Of a DNA stretch of 64,000 bases, positions 36,689 to 46,512 are shown piece by piece; position 1 is the stretch's first letter; each line of letters starts with the position of its first letter. The DNA is from CAYVSF01 sp046482855 (GTDB lineage Bacteria; Bacteroidota; Bacteroidia; Bacteroidales; UBA12077): NCBI GenBank assembly GCA_046482855.1, contig JAWOEH010000061.1, positions 1-64,000 of the forward strand, given 5' to 3'. A program made the position numbers and the translations under genes. Below the pieces are notes generated by a model. The model saw only the letters and a program-made list of their open reading frames with translations, did no database searches and was not told the DNA's origin.

Positions 36689-37261
36689 ATGAAGACCCAG
36701 ATTGCAATTTTCGCCTCCGGGAGTGGGACGAATGCCGAAAATTTAATTCAATACTTCCAAAATCACCCCCAAATTGAGGTGGGGTTAGTTTTCTCCAATA
36801 AACCTACTGCCGGGGTTATTGCCCGGGCCTACAAGTATGATGTACCTGTTGTGATAGGAGGGAAAAAGCTATTTCATTCAGCATCCTACTTTTTGTCGGT
36901 ATTGGACCAACACAAAATCAGGTTTATTGTCCTTGCTGGTTTTATGTGGTTAGTGCCTGACTACCTTACGGCTAAATTCGACAGGCAAATGGTGAATATA
37001 CATCCTGCTTTGTTGCCGAAGTATGGAGGGAAAGGCATGTATGGAAATCATGTTCATCAGGCTGTAGTGGCCAATGGTGAAAAAACTACGGGTATTACCG
37101 TACATTATGTGAATAGGGAATATGACGAGGGCAATATTATTTATCAGGCAGAATGTCCTGTGTCTATCGGCGATACTCCTGAGCAGGTAGCTGAAAAGGT
37201 ACACAAACTTGAATATAAATACTACCCAAGAGTCGTAGAGCAACTTCTTGAAAAGGGCTAA
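36689..37261 (+). CDS. purN: Phosphoribosylglycinamide formyltransferase
   Basis: PurN adds the formyl group from 10-formyl-THF to GAR in purine synthesis. I chose 36689 (MKTQIAIFASGSGTNAENL), since the upstream in-frame ATGs give a non-homologous N-terminus. A perfect -7 box (TAGCTTTG, 36600-36607) also makes the ATG at 36605 unusable. The 190-residue form has the phosphate loop ASGSGTNAEN and active-site NIHPALLPKYGGKGMYGNHV with Asn, His and the later Asp (REYDEGNIIYQ). All key residues are present. Its 3' end overlaps the converging lipoprotein gene by 4 bases. Confidence 0.92.
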   Translation: MKTQIAIFASGSGTNAENLIQYFQNHPQIEVGLVFSNKPTAGVIARAYKYDVPVVIGGKKLFHSASYFLSVLDQHKIRFIVLAGFMWLVPDYLTAKFDRQMVNIHPALLPKYGGKGMYGNHVHQAVVANGEKTTGITVHYVNREYDEGNIIYQAECPVSIGDTPEQVAEKVHKLEYKYYPRVVEQLLEKG

Positions 37262-37953
37262 TCTTCGAATTTTCGGCCTATATTCATGTGTATACCTACA
37301 TGAAAAAGGAAGGGTTGGTAATCGTAGTGTAACTCTGTTTGGCTAATAGGCAGAGAGAGTCCTGCCTGCATAATGACTTTTATATAGCGGGAACCGAATT
37401 TATTTGTAATAACAGGCTCGAAAAATAGGTGGAAATCATCTGTAAATCCAGCTGTAGATGCATCAAGATCCATTTGAATGGCTGAGAAGCGGGTTGCAAA
37501 ACTCCCGTCGTAATAGCCTGTTGAAAGGCCTATCCCGGGTTGCAGGAAAATTTTATTGAAAGAAGCTTCGGTATAGGGCGCATCAAATACTGCCTCATCA
37601 TACCGTCCTTTTATTTTTCCTGCACCGTAGCCACCAAATATTTCATAACGTCCTATGCGTCCCATTTTCTCATAATAGCCAACGCCCATCTCCACCATTA
37701 AATGTTTGTGGAAATCTTCGGAGCTATCGGAATGTTCATCCGCATAGCTTCCGTTTACCATAAGTGCCCAATTATCGCTCAGGGCAACAGCCGTTTGTAC
37801 ATCCAAATTGCTGGTTCCTCCCGCAATAGTAGCTTGAACTTCTCCCTGGTTACTTAATAAGGGGCTGTTTACCATATTGGGGATGTATTCCGGCGAGCAT
37901 GCAGTAAAAAGTAAGAGGCAAAGGATGAGCCATGTAGGCTTTTGTTGTTTCAT
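37258..37953 (-). CDS. Lipoprotein, probable beta-barrel-like outer-membrane protein
   Basis: This 231-residue protein has a signal peptide with a lipobox (LLLFTAC, Cys about residue 19) and the following SPEYIPNMVN, so it is lipidated. The rest is rich in short beta strands with alternating aromatic residues: VGYYEKMGRIGRYEIFGGYG, LQPGIGLSTGYYDGSF, and the closing FLFHVGIHMNIGRKFED. These resemble small outer-membrane barrels or OM-associated lipoproteins. I do not recognise a named family. It converges on purN and is separate from the M23 peptidase by 75 bases. Confidence 0.65.
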   Translation of the reverse strand: MKQQKPTWLILCLLLFTACSPEYIPNMVNSPLLSNQGEVQATIAGGTSNLDVQTAVALSDNWALMVNGSYADEHSDSSEDFHKHLMVEMGVGYYEKMGRIGRYEIFGGYGAGKIKGRYDEAVFDAPYTEASFNKIFLQPGIGLSTGYYDGSFATRFSAIQMDLDASTAGFTDDFHLFFEPVITNKFGSRYIKVIMQAGLSLPISQTELHYDYQPFLFHVGIHMNIGRKFED

Positions 37954-38028
37954 CTTGAAAGTGTTCAGCGTGCGATAATGAATATTGAGAATTAGCTGTC
38001 TGCTCTCTCCTTAACAAATCTTGTGCCG

Positions 38029-39282
38029 CTAGCGAATGTTGTCGAGTTTTTCTTGCCAGGCTGCTTTCACTTTTTCAAATCGTTGACGATGCTCTTCTTT
38101 TATTGGCTCTACTGGTGGAGACTCCATACTTAATGGGTTGATAAGTGAGCCGTTTTTCCAAACGCGAAAGTCTAAATGAGGTCCTGTAGAGTATCCTGTA
38201 CTGCCTACGTAGCCAATTGTTTCCCCCTGGCGTACATGTTGGCCTACAGTTAATCCATTAGCATATTTTGAAAGATGATTATATACAGAGCTATAGACGC
38301 TATTATGGCGGATCTTTATATAATACCCGGCAGCCTTCCCATAGCTTTTTTTGATGATGATGCCATCGCCAATTGCCTGAATGGGAGTTCCGGCGGGTGC
38401 CGCATAATCCACGCCACGATGAGGGCGCCGTATTTTCAGTATAGGGTGTAAGCGACTGTGCGAATACCCTGAACTTATGCGTGAGAAACGCAGGGGTGCT
38501 TTCAGAAATTGTCTGCGTAAACTTTCTCCCTTTTCGTCGAAATAGCTCCATACGCTGTCTTGCAAGAACCGGAATGCATATAAAGTATCATTGCGATGGA
38601 TAAAGCGTGCCGCATTTATTCTGTTAATGCCTATGGAGGAGGTGTCGATAAATTTTTCTTCGTAAATCGCTTTGAAAGCATCTCCTTTGTCAAGAGCAAA
38701 GAAATCTACTGTCCATGCGTATATTTCCGATAACTCGAGCGCTAATGTATGGGGAAGTTGGTTGTCTTTCATCGTGTTCCATAAACTGCTTTCGATAACA
38801 CCTGCTGCCTCGGCTTGTTGTATGTTTATCTCTCGCTTACCCAAGCTAACTGAAGGTTCCTTACGGGTTAAGTTTACCTTCAGGTAGTCAACAGGCGAAT
38901 GTTGATAGACAAAGTAAGCGAGCTGGTCGGGTGCCGTTGTGTGATAATACAACCGATAAGGCCTTCCTGCTTTAAAATGTCGAAGATTGAAAAGTTCGTT
39001 GCTCTTTTGGGTTACTTCGTACACCTGGTTGCTGGGAAGATGTGCTTGATCTAATATATCGGCAAAATTTTGTCGGTAGCGGATACGTTTTTCAACTACA
39101 TGGAAGGAATCACTCACAATGCCAAACTCTAACGGGATATCTTCTAAGATAATATGTTCGCCTACGGCATGCAGAAAATAGGAATCCTGCTGAACCGGGA
39201 TGCTTTCCGAGGACTTGAAAAAGATGAATAAAAGAAGCATAACTAAGGTTAGTCCGCTAAAGGAGTAGGCAATTTTTTTCAT
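38029..39282 (-). CDS. M23-family metallopeptidase (LytM domain)
   Basis: This 417-residue exported protein starts with an uncleaved-looking signal/membrane segment (YSFSGLTLVMLLLFIFF). A long N-terminal region of about 270 residues follows, then the M23 domain with RPHRGVDYAAPAGTPIQAIGDG (first His and Asp zinc ligands) and TGPHLDFRVWKNG (second His pair). The ligand set is complete: H-x(3)-D in the first motif and HxH-type GPHLDF in the second (with Asp in place of the second His). It probably cleaves peptidoglycan cross-bridges. The N-terminal half contains a LysM/OapA-like segment around residues 60-110, which may bind the wall. The replaced second-motif residue may lower activity. Confidence 0.8.
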   Translation of the reverse strand: MKKIAYSFSGLTLVMLLLFIFFKSSESIPVQQDSYFLHAVGEHIILEDIPLEFGIVSDSFHVVEKRIRYRQNFADILDQAHLPSNQVYEVTQKSNELFNLRHFKAGRPYRLYYHTTAPDQLAYFVYQHSPVDYLKVNLTRKEPSVSLGKREINIQQAEAAGVIESSLWNTMKDNQLPHTLALELSEIYAWTVDFFALDKGDAFKAIYEEKFIDTSSIGINRINAARFIHRNDTLYAFRFLQDSVWSYFDEKGESLRRQFLKAPLRFSRISSGYSHSRLHPILKIRRPHRGVDYAAPAGTPIQAIGDGIIIKKSYGKAAGYYIKIRHNSVYSSVYNHLSKYANGLTVGQHVRQGETIGYVGSTGYSTGPHLDFRVWKNGSLINPLSMESPPVEPIKEEHRQRFEKVKAAWQEKLDNIR

Positions 39283-39340
39283 CCCAGATAATGGTTTAGA
39301 TGTGAACTGTTTGTAATACTGCTTAAAAATACAAAAAATG

Positions 39341-39378
39341 AAAACCCCTTCGACATAAACTTAAGTGGAAGGGGTTTT
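39341..39378. terminator. Terminator between the M23 and YitT genes
   Basis: AAAACCCCTTC (39341-39351) and GAAGGGGTTTT (39368-39378) form an 11-pair stem with a 16-base loop. T runs lie on both sides. Its main use would be to end the minus-strand leuS-yitT transcript. Confidence 0.85.
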
Positions 39379-39400
39379 ATTCTTTTCGTTTATTCGAATA

Positions 39401-40270
39401 TCAGGCTTTTATACGCTCAAAACCTTGTCCATAAACCCCCATAACATTTGCGGTTGAGATGAAGGCTTCGGGATCAATTTCTTTAATAATACGCATGATC
39501 CTTATGGATTCCGGTTTCCTTACCAGAATGAGCAATATTTTTGAGTCTTTTTGGCTATACCAGCCTTTGCCATCCAGGATTGTGATGCCCCTCCCGATTT
39601 CACTCCCAACTCGCTGGGCGATTTCCAGGTGTTTACGCGAGAAGATAAACATTTGTACTGTACGTTTTGCACCGGTAAGTACCATATCGATAGCGTAAGC
39701 TGTTATTGCCATGGTTACATAACCGTAAACAATCTTCTCAATGGATCCAAACAGTAAAAAGGAAGAGGAAATGATGATAACATCCAAATAGAGGATGATC
39801 TTCCCGGGACTAATATTCCGGTATTTATTCACCATCATGGCAATGATATCGGTACCCCCGGTACTGCCACCCTGCGAGAAAACAATGCCCACTCCTGCGC
39901 CGGCCAAAATACCCCCAATAACAGCAGCCATAAAATTCTCTTCCGACACAATAGGACCGTCGATAACACTTCCCAATATGGAGAGAAAGAGGGATAATAC
40001 AAGCGTAGCATAAATGGTTTTAACGCCAAAACTCTTGCCCAGATGTTTTATCCCGATAATAACGAGAATTGAGTTTATTACAAGGTATGAAATGCCAAGC
40101 GGGAAACCAGAGGCATAAAATATGAGGGAGGAGACACCCGTTATACCTCCACCGGTTATTTTAGCAGGAATCAGAAAGGCTGTCCATCCCAAAGCGTTTA
40201 ATAATAAACCCAAAGTGATAATGGCATAACGCTGGCCTTCCTGAACGATAGTTTGATATTGTGGTTTCAT
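39401..40270 (-). CDS. YitT-family membrane protein
   Basis: This 289-residue protein has about six membrane segments. The DUF161 part contains GGGITGVSSLIFYASGFPLGISYLVIN and AGAGVGIVFSQGGSTGGTDIIA, the glycine-rich repeats of the family. It ends with a cytoplasmic DUF2179 domain (about residues 205-285, VQMFIFSRKHLEIAQRV to the end). YitT proteins are thought to be transport-related, but no substrate is established. The gene ends 2 bases after leuS begins the upstream run, so it is co-transcribed with leuS. Confidence 0.85.
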   Translation of the reverse strand: MKPQYQTIVQEGQRYAIITLGLLLNALGWTAFLIPAKITGGGITGVSSLIFYASGFPLGISYLVINSILVIIGIKHLGKSFGVKTIYATLVLSLFLSILGSVIDGPIVSEENFMAAVIGGILAGAGVGIVFSQGGSTGGTDIIAMMVNKYRNISPGKIILYLDVIIISSSFLLFGSIEKIVYGYVTMAITAYAIDMVLTGAKRTVQMFIFSRKHLEIAQRVGSEIGRGITILDGKGWYSQKDSKILLILVRKPESIRIMRIIKEIDPEAFISTANVMGVYGQGFERIKA

Positions 40271-40271
40271 G

Positions 40272-43055
40272 CTAAATGACGATGTTTATAATTTTATTCG
40301 GCACAAAGATTACTTTCTTCGGTGTTTTATCGGCTAACCATTTTTGTGCGTTTTCATGGTTCATCACAGCCTCTTCGGCTTGTTGTTTATTGCAGTTGGG
40401 AGGAAGGTCAATCTTAAAACGCATTTTTCCATTAAACGATACCGGATAAGTAATGGCATCCTCTTTCAGGTACTCCTCTTTATAGGCAGGAAAAGGTGCA
40501 TACGTAATGGTTTCGTTATGTCCCAGGGCATGCCACAACTCTTCGGTAATGTGTGGAGCAAAAGGCGCCATGAGGATTAAAAGGGGCTCCAGTATTTCAC
40601 GCTTGTTGCATGACAATTCCTGAAGCTCGTTGGTGCATATCATAAAGGCACTTACAGCTGTGTTAAGGGAGAATTTTTCAATGTCCTGCTCAATCTTTTT
40701 TATGGTTTTATGAAGCACCTTCAGCTCATTTTTGCTGGCTGATTCTTCGGAAATTGCCAGTTCATTATTGGGGTTATGATATAAACGCCAAAACTTTTTG
40801 AGGAACCGAAAAACTCCTTCAATGCCTTGTGTATCCCATGGTTTGTGTTGCTCTATTGGGCCCAGAAACATTTCATAAAGACGGAATGTATCTGCTCCAT
40901 AGCGAGCAATCAGCTCATCGGGATTTTGCACATTGTATTTTGATTTTGACATCTTTTCCACTTCCCAACCACAAAGGTATTTCCCGTTTTCCAGGACAAA
41001 CTCTGCATCTTTGAACTCTTCTCGCCATTTTTTGAATCCTTCCAAATCCAGTTCGTCATTATGAACCAGCGAAATATCTACATGAAGAGGTGAGGTATCA
41101 TATTGCTTTCGTAGGTTATACGAAACAAACTTGTTGGTGCCTTTAATGCGGTATACAAAATTGCTGCGTCCCTGAATTTTCCCCTGGTTAATGAGCTTTT
41201 TATAGGGTTCGTCGGCAGTAATAACGTCTCTATCGTATAGGAACTTATTCCAGAACCGGGAATATATCAGGTGTCCGGCGGCGTGTTCGTCACCCCCCAT
41301 ATAGAGGTCAACCTGTCCCCAGTAGTTGTGTACCTCTTTATCAACCAAAGCCTCTTGGTTGTGAGGATCCATGTAGCGGATGTAGTAGCCACTTGAACCT
41401 GCAAATCCGGGCATGGTATTGGTTTCAAGTGGGTAACCTTCGGATGTTTGCCACTCTTTGGCGCGTGCCAAAGGAGGTTCCCCCGATTCTGTGGGCAAAT
41501 ATTTATCCACTTCCGGCAGTTCTAATGGCAACTGAGTTTCATCCAGCGGATAGGGCATTCCGTCTTTATAATACATTGGAAATGGTTCACCCCAGTAACG
41601 CTGGCGACTGAAAATAGCATCGCGCAGGCGATAGTTAATGGTTTTGGTACCTAATTTCTCCTTTTCTATCTTTTCAATGGCTTTGGAAATAGCCTCGTTT
41701 ACTTCTAACCCATTCAGAAAGTTGCTGTTTATAAGCTTGCCGGTTTTGGCATCGTAGCTGTCTTCCCATTTCTCTACCGGAGGCTGATCCTCTGTTTCAT
41801 GTTGAACGACTTGGATTATTGGAATTTCAAAGTGTCGGGCAAAGGCGAAATCCCGGCTGTCGTGGGCCGGAACAGCCATAATAGCGCCGGTACCATAGCC
41901 CATAAGCACGTAATCGGCAATCCAGATGGGTATCTCCTCTTTTGTGAATGGATTGATGGCATAAGCGCCGGTAAACTGGCCGCTAATGTTCTTAACTTCC
42001 GATTGACGTTCACGTTCCGAGCGGTTTTTAGCGGTTTGAGTGTACTCCGCAACTGCCTGTTTATGTTCGTTGGTAGTGAGTTCGTTTACCAGCTCATGTT
42101 CAGGGGCCAGTACCATAAAAGTAGCGCCAAAAATTGTGTCGGGCCGTGTTGTGAAGATCTCTATCGTTTTTTGTGAACCCTTCAAATGAAAATTGATAGC
42201 GGCTCCTTCGGAACGTCCAATCCAGTTTCGCTGCATTTCTTTTAGCGAGTCGGGCCATTCCACCGTGTTTAAGCCATCGAGCAATCGCTGCGCGTAGGCG
42301 GTTATGCGCAATGACCATTGCTTCATTAACTTCCGTTCAACCGGATGTCCCCCTCTTTCGGATACACCTTCTTTTACTTCGTCGTTAGCCAGTACGGTCC
42401 CCAAAGCGGGACACCAGTTTACTAAAGTATCCGAGAGGTAAGCTAAACGATAGTGCATCAGGATTTCCTGTTGTTCTTTCTCACTTTTTGCTTTCCATTG
42501 ATCTGCAGAAAATTCTTCGTGTTCCGTGGCTGATGCTACAATTTCCAAACTCCCCTTGTTTTCAAAGTGGGTAATCAGTGTATCGATGGGTTCCGCTTTA
42601 TCCGTTTTTTTATTGTACCAAGCGTTGAATAGTTGAATAAAGGTCCATTGTGTCCATTTGTAATATTGAGGGTCGCTTGTGCGCACTTCTCGATCCCAAT
42701 CGTAGGAGAACCCAATTTGATCGAGCTGCTCACGGTAGCGTTTAATGTTTTTTTCTGTAGTAATTGCCGGATGTTGGCCGGTTTGTATGGCATACTGTTC
42801 GGCAGGCAACCCATAAGCATCATACCCCATTGGGTGAAGTACATTATAACCTTTCAATCGCTTGAACCGGGCAAAAATATCAGAGGCAATGTAGCCCAGA
42901 GGATGGCCTACATGTAAGCCTGCACCAGAAGGATAGGGAAACATATCAAGCACATAATACTTCGGTTTATCGCTTTTATTGGAAGCTTTAAACGTTTTAT
43001 GCTGTTGCCAGTATTTTTGCCATTTTTTTTCAATCGTTTGAAAGTTATAGTCCAT
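40272..43055 (-). CDS. leuS: Leucyl-tRNA synthetase
   Basis: LeuS charges tRNA-Leu with leucine in the cytoplasm. The 927-residue protein is full length: HIGH-type motif [16 protein letters not shown] (about residues 40-55), the CP1 editing domain with its threonine-rich [14 protein letters not shown], the KMSKS motif ([10 protein letters not shown], about residue 700), and the C-terminal anticodon region. The motifs are intact. A TAATTTCG sequence upstream on the minus strand is a possible -7 box with one mismatch. Confidence 0.97.
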   Translation of the reverse strand: MDYNFQTIEKKWQKYWQQHKTFKASNKSDKPKYYVLDMFPYPSGAGLHVGHPLGYIASDIFARFKRLKGYNVLHPMGYDAYGLPAEQYAIQTGQHPAITTEKNIKRYREQLDQIGFSYDWDREVRTSDPQYYKWTQWTFIQLFNAWYNKKTDKAEPIDTLITHFENKGSLEIVASATEHEEFSADQWKAKSEKEQQEILMHYRLAYLSDTLVNWCPALGTVLANDEVKEGVSERGGHPVERKLMKQWSLRITAYAQRLLDGLNTVEWPDSLKEMQRNWIGRSEGAAINFHLKGSQKTIEIFTTRPDTIFGATFMVLAPEHELVNELTTNEHKQAVAEYTQTAKNRSERERQSEVKNISGQFTGAYAINPFTKEEIPIWIADYVLMGYGTGAIMAVPAHDSRDFAFARHFEIPIIQVVQHETEDQPPVEKWEDSYDAKTGKLINSNFLNGLEVNEAISKAIEKIEKEKLGTKTINYRLRDAIFSRQRYWGEPFPMYYKDGMPYPLDETQLPLELPEVDKYLPTESGEPPLARAKEWQTSEGYPLETNTMPGFAGSSGYYIRYMDPHNQEALVDKEVHNYWGQVDLYMGGDEHAAGHLIYSRFWNKFLYDRDVITADEPYKKLINQGKIQGRSNFVYRIKGTNKFVSYNLRKQYDTSPLHVDISLVHNDELDLEGFKKWREEFKDAEFVLENGKYLCGWEVEKMSKSKYNVQNPDELIARYGADTFRLYEMFLGPIEQHKPWDTQGIEGVFRFLKKFWRLYHNPNNELAISEESASKNELKVLHKTIKKIEQDIEKFSLNTAVSAFMICTNELQELSCNKREILEPLLILMAPFAPHITEELWHALGHNETITYAPFPAYKEEYLKEDAITYPVSFNGKMRFKIDLPPNCNKQQAEEAVMNHENAQKWLADKTPKKVIFVPNKIINIVI

Positions 43056-43193
43056 GGTTCAAGGATTTATATAAGATGTGATGATGTTATTTGAAACTGC
43101 GAAATTAGAAAATAAATAGCACTTTTAGGGAAGATATACAGGTTTATAAAGAAAAAAACTTTGGGAAAGATGAGTAAAGGGCAATATTTTTCT

Positions 43194-43201
43194 TAAATTT
43201 G
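43194..43201 (+). promoter_or_regulatory. -7 box of the tRNA-Arg gene
   Basis: TAAATTTG fits TAnnTTTG exactly and lies 12 bases before the tRNA. A TTTG at 43160-43163 is too far for a normal spacer with this box, but would suit TATTTTTC at 43185. The exact -33 partner is not certain. Confidence 0.45.
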
Positions 43202-43213
43202 CAAACCGAAAAG

Positions 43214-43287
43214 GGCTCCGTAGTTCAAATGGATAGAACATCAGATTTCGGCTCTGAGGGTTGAGGGTTCGAGTCCTTCCGGAGTCA
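43214..43287 (+). tRNA. tRNA-Arg (anticodon TCG)
   Basis: The cloverleaf is complete. The acceptor is GGCTCCG with CGGAGTC (one G-U pair). The D arm is AGTTCAAATGGATAGAAC. The anticodon stem TCAGA/TCTGA holds the loop TTTCGGC, giving anticodon TCG. The T arm is GAGGG-TTCGAGT-CCTTC. The discriminator is A, and CCA is not encoded. It reads CGA-type Arg codons. A terminator follows directly. Confidence 0.92.
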
Positions 43288-43288
43288 C

Positions 43289-43322
43289 AAAAAAAAGGAA
43301 ACGAATTATCGTTTCCTTTTTT
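43289..43322. terminator. Terminator after tRNA-Arg
   Basis: GGAAACG (43296-43302), AATTAT and CGTTTCC (43309-43315) form a stem extended by flanking A and T runs on both strands. It can also end the minus-strand secreted-protein gene that stops at 43347. Confidence 0.85.
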
Positions 43323-43346
43323 GCTTTCCAGCTTTGGGTACGCATT

Positions 43347-43739
43347 CTATTTTACCAGAAACAGCTTTATCAGGGACGATCCTTTTTTATTTTCCTCAAA
43401 ATGTATGAGGATATCGTAAAAGCCCGTTTTGTTACATTGGAACATGAACTGTTCGTAGTATTTATCCTGTACTTTATTGGTAGCAATAACTTTGTCGTTT
43501 TCAAGAATCTGCACAATTGCGTCTCCGGGAAAATCGCCGATGTGATTGAGGATAGTGAACTTGTACATGGAGTTTTTGTTTAGCGTAAGGGTAACAAAAT
43601 ACTCGTTTTCGTATTGGTTTTTACTAATACGAGTCAGTTCAAACTCAAATTCCTTAATAAAGATTTCCTTTTGCGCGTTTGCGGTATTGGCGGCAAAGAA
43701 AAACCCTGCCAAAAACATAAGAAGTACGATTCTTTTCAT
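43347..43739 (-). CDS. Secreted small protein of unknown function
   Basis: This 130-residue protein has a clear signal peptide (KRIVLLMFLAGFFFAANTANAQ, cleavage about residue 22). The mature part is mostly predicted beta: FEFELTRISKNQYENEYFVTL, MYKFTILNHIGDFPGDAIVQ, and a C-terminal FYDILIHFEENKKGSSLIKLFLV. No known motif or metal site is seen. It looks like a small periplasmic beta-sandwich. The gene stands alone, between the tRNA-Arg terminator and the ExbB/ExbD operon's terminator. Confidence 0.7.
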   Translation of the reverse strand: MKRIVLLMFLAGFFFAANTANAQKEIFIKEFEFELTRISKNQYENEYFVTLTLNKNSMYKFTILNHIGDFPGDAIVQILENDKVIATNKVQDKYYEQFMFQCNKTGFYDILIHFEENKKGSSLIKLFLVK

Positions 43740-43862
43740 AAAGTCAGCTTTTGCGCATTTTCTATGCAGTATATGAGAACCTACGGGAAAAAGTTACAAA
43801 ATATTTGGTAAATATACTTGTAATCTGGGAGAAAATGAAAAGTTGCCATCGAAGGAGCAAAA

Positions 43863-43891
43863 AAAAGCCGCGAGCGTAAGCTGCGGCTTTT
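43863..43891 (-). terminator. Terminator of the ExbB/ExbD operon
   Basis: AAAAGCCGC (43863-43871) pairs perfectly with GCGGCTTTT (43883-43891). It lies 22 bases after the last minus-strand exbD stop. Confidence 0.88.
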
Positions 43892-43913
43892 GATATTTTG
43901 CATTCAATGATCT

Positions 43914-44396
43914 TTATCGACCATCGTAAACATTCTCCACTTCGCGTGTTGAGTAGTTAATTTTCAGGGCACTGGCTTTACGCAGTTCCTGCTTCACTTT
44001 GGTTACAATCCCCATTCGGGTGTGCTCATCAACCTTCATCGATGTTGTCATAAAGGCACGTTCCTTCTCGTCCATCTTTTCGCGTTCAGTGGTGATATAA
44101 TCACGAATATCATCAACTGTTGCAAATGCATCGTTTAGCTGAATACGCGGTTCCGAACCGTACATTTTGGTAAATGCACGTTTGGGCTCACCAATGTAAA
44201 TAGAACTCACCAGTGACTTTTTCTCTAGTTTCTTTACCTCGGTTGCACCGGGAACGTTTACCTTAATTTTTAAGGTTGTTTCACGCATTACGGTACTTAC
44301 CATAAAGAAGAACAGAAGCATGAAAATAATGTCAGGAAGTGAAGCCGTGGAAATCTCTGGCGAACCGCCTTTTCCTTTTCGTTTAAACTTTGACAT
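43914..44396 (-). CDS. ExbD/TolR-family protein, second copy
   Basis: This 160-residue protein has one membrane segment near the N-terminus (LPDIIFMLLFFFMVSTVM) with the Asp used for proton coupling in this family. A periplasmic part follows that begins RETTLKIKVNVPGATEVKKL. It would form a complex with the TolQ/ExbB-type channel encoded at the other end of the operon, transmitting proton-motive energy to the outer membrane. It lies 2 bases after the other ExbD gene. The two ExbD proteins differ in their periplasmic parts, so they may not be interchangeable. Confidence 0.9.
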   Translation of the reverse strand: MSKFKRKGKGGSPEISTASLPDIIFMLLFFFMVSTVMRETTLKIKVNVPGATEVKKLEKKSLVSSIYIGEPKRAFTKMYGSEPRIQLNDAFATVDDIRDYITTEREKMDEKERAFMTTSMKVDEHTRMGIVTKVKQELRKASALKINYSTREVENVYDGR

Positions 44397-44398
44397 AA

Positions 44399-44980
44399 TT
44401 AGTTACCTCCAATATTTTTAGGTTCTGCCTCTGAAATAATCTGGGGATAAATTTTTCGAATCCCGTTTTGTTGCTCCTCTGTAAGTTCGTCAAATTTCCT
44501 GCCAAACTCACCGACGGCCAGCTCATCTCTGAGCTCGTTATATGCTGCTGCCAATTCGTTCTGTACTTTAATGTACATACCGTAAGAAGTTCCGTTATCG
44601 TTTTGCAGTGAGATAATACCTTTGGTAACCTCCACATTTCCGAAATAGGGAACATCTTTTACGGTTTTTTCTGGCAACGTAGGATCATTATTAGGGTTTG
44701 CGATAAACTCCTTGGCTTTATCACGCAATTGACGAATGTCAATTTCCTCACCACCTACCAGTAACCGGTCATCCTTATTGATAAGCACCACAAAGATATT
44801 TCGTTCCTTAATCTGCTTATCGTCTTGTTCTGCCCCGGGTTCTGGCATAGGAGGCAATTTACGTGACAGACCGGTGTCGATATCCATTGTTGTTGCTACC
44901 AGGAAAAAGATCAGCAGCAAAAACGCGATATCAGCCATCGAAGCCGCACTAAATTCACCTTTCATTCTTGCCATAAACAA
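44399..44980 (-). CDS. ExbD/TolR-family protein, first copy
   Basis: This 193-residue protein has a single membrane segment (MADIAFLLLIFFLVATTMD), again with the key Asp just before the hydrophobic run. A larger periplasmic domain follows (MPEPGAEQDDKQIKER, then IFVVLINKDDRLLVGGEEID). It is longer than the copy at 43914, mainly in the periplasmic part. A channel-type MotA/TolQ gene and a small membrane protein gene lie upstream in the same run, so one proton-driven energy unit is encoded here. Which TonB-like partner it uses is not visible in the window. Confidence 0.9.
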   Translation of the reverse strand: MFMARMKGEFSAASMADIAFLLLIFFLVATTMDIDTGLSRKLPPMPEPGAEQDDKQIKERNIFVVLINKDDRLLVGGEEIDIRQLRDKAKEFIANPNNDPTLPEKTVKDVPYFGNVEVTKGIISLQNDNGTSYGMYIKVQNELAAAYNELRDELAVGEFGRKFDELTEEQQNGIRKIYPQIISEAEPKNIGGN

Positions 44981-45011
44981 TGGTTTTTAAGGGGGCATAG
45001 CCCCCTGTTAA

Positions 45012-45452
45012 TTATTTAAATACCTTAGCTACTTCCGTGAAGAGGATTGAAGCAATGGCCAATCCTATCAACAAGTACATCGACTGGATACCCGTACCTA
45101 CTTGTTTTAAAGTAGAAGGTACATCGTGGTGCACCAAGTCGGGGTTGGTAATTCCAAGAGGAGTGTCACCTGCTAACATGTAAGCAATTAACACAACTAC
45201 CCCCAGCAAAACAACACCCAGAAGGCCTTTTTTCGCTTTTTGCGGGTTGGAAATCATCTGGAATATGGGGAAAATCAGCGACAGTGCCACAGCAATCCCT
45301 GCTAAGGCGTATGCCCATATTATGAACGTCTCGGTATATACAGGGGCTTCGTCACCACCTACCATAATGGTCGGGCCTGCATAAAACATAGCCGTAAACA
45401 CTACAGATACCAATAACAAGACGAGTAATACGATTCGTAATACTTTACTCAT
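45012..45452 (-). CDS. Small membrane protein in the ExbB/ExbD operon
   Basis: This 146-residue protein has about four membrane segments, including VLRIVLLVLLLVSVVFTAMF and GLLGVVLLGVVVLIAYML, and short loops (for example GDTPLGITNPDLVHHD). I recognise no named domain. It lies between the channel gene (7 bases upstream, minus strand) and the first exbD (31 bases downstream), the usual position for this type in Bacteroidota. It is probably a subunit or assembly factor of the complex (inference from position). Confidence 0.75.
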   Translation of the reverse strand: MSKVLRIVLLVLLLVSVVFTAMFYAGPTIMVGGDEAPVYTETFIIWAYALAGIAVALSLIFPIFQMISNPQKAKKGLLGVVLLGVVVLIAYMLAGDTPLGITNPDLVHHDVPSTLKQVGTGIQSMYLLIGLAIASILFTEVAKVFK

Positions 45453-45458
45453 GATGGA

Positions 45459-46295
45459 TTACTTTTTAAGATTGTGTTTTACAAGGATGTCGATCAATGT
45501 GATTGAAGCATCTTCCATATCGTTTACAATAGCATCGATTTTTGACACGATGTAGTTGTAGAAAATCTGAAGGATAACCGCAACGATCAAACCTGATACT
45601 GTAGTCAACAGGGCTACTTTAATACCTCCTGCTACCAATGTTGGAGAGATGTCACCGGCTGCTTCAATAGCGTCAAATGCGCCAATCATACCGATTACTG
45701 TACCCATAAAACCAAGCATAGGTGCTACAGCAATAAATAGGGAAATCCAGGTAATACCACGCTCAAGCAATCCCATTTGTACTGACCCGTACGATACTAC
45801 TGATTTTTCAACTACTTCAATACCTTCCTCTGAGCGATCAAGACCTTGGTAGAAAATAGAAGCAACGGGACCTCGTGTGTTACGACATACCTCTTTTGCA
45901 GCTTCAATACCACCTTCTGCCAAAGCATCTTCGATTTTGCTAAGAAGCTTCTTCGAATTTGTAGTGGCCAGGTTCAAGTAGATAATACGCTCGATGGCGA
46001 TTGCTAAACCAATGATCAAACAAAGAAGTACAATACCCATAAAGGCAGGACCTCCTTCAATGAACTTTTGCTTAATCTGCTTGTGAAGCGACTTGGGTTC
46101 TTCCGCTGCCTCTTCTTCTGGCGCTGCTTCTTCTTGCTCAACGGTTGCAGTGTCAGCTGCTTCTTCCATTGCTGCTGTGTCAACAGTTCCTTCTGTAGTA
46201 GCTTGCTCAGCTGTCTCGTCTTGAGCAACCGACTGGTATGATGCTCCTAATGTGAGCATCCCGAAAACTGCTATAAATGCCAATAATTTTTTCAT
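45459..46295 (-). CDS. MotA/TolQ/ExbB proton-channel protein
   Basis: The 278-residue protein has a signal-like start (KKLLAFIAVFGMLTLGASYQ) and an acidic, alanine-rich linker (about residues 24-72, many Glu and Thr). The TolQ/ExbB core follows: a first long membrane segment (FMGIVLLCLIIGLAIAIERI), then WISLFIAVAPMLGFMGTVIG and VALLTTVSGLIVAVILQIF, which carry the channel signature. Proton flow through it would drive ExbD. The N-terminal extension is longer than in E. coli TolQ. It begins the operon; a tRNA-Ser lies upstream on the same strand. Confidence 0.9.
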   Translation of the reverse strand: MKKLLAFIAVFGMLTLGASYQSVAQDETAEQATTEGTVDTAAMEEAADTATVEQEEAAPEEEAAEEPKSLHKQIKQKFIEGGPAFMGIVLLCLIIGLAIAIERIIYLNLATTNSKKLLSKIEDALAEGGIEAAKEVCRNTRGPVASIFYQGLDRSEEGIEVVEKSVVSYGSVQMGLLERGITWISLFIAVAPMLGFMGTVIGMIGAFDAIEAAGDISPTLVAGGIKVALLTTVSGLIVAVILQIFYNYIVSKIDAIVNDMEDASITLIDILVKHNLKK

Positions 46296-46364
46296 GGTTT
46301 GTTTTCTGTTTTAATTTAACGATTTATACATGTAAAATTATAAAATTATTTAGTTATTACAGTG

Positions 46365-46457
46365 TGGCGGAGAAAGAGGGATTCGAACCCTCGATACCGT
46401 TCTACACGGTATACACACTTTCCAGGCGTGCGCCTTCGACCACTCGGCCACTTCTCC
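46365..46457 (-). tRNA. tRNA-Ser (anticodon GGA)
   Basis: On the minus strand the acceptor is GGAGAAG with TTTCTCC (one G-U pair). The D arm starts GGCCGAGTGG. The anticodon loop CTGGAAA sits in a GCACGC/GTGTGT stem (with one G-U pair), so the anticodon is GGA. A long variable arm (ATACCGTGTAGAACGGTAT), typical of class II tRNAs, is present. The T arm reads GAGGG-TTCGAAT-CCCTC. The discriminator is G, and CCA is encoded (46365-46367). Confidence 0.95.
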
Positions 46458-46512
46458 GTTATTGCTTAATTTCAGGGGCACAAAATACAAAAAAATATGC
46501 AAAAACAAATAT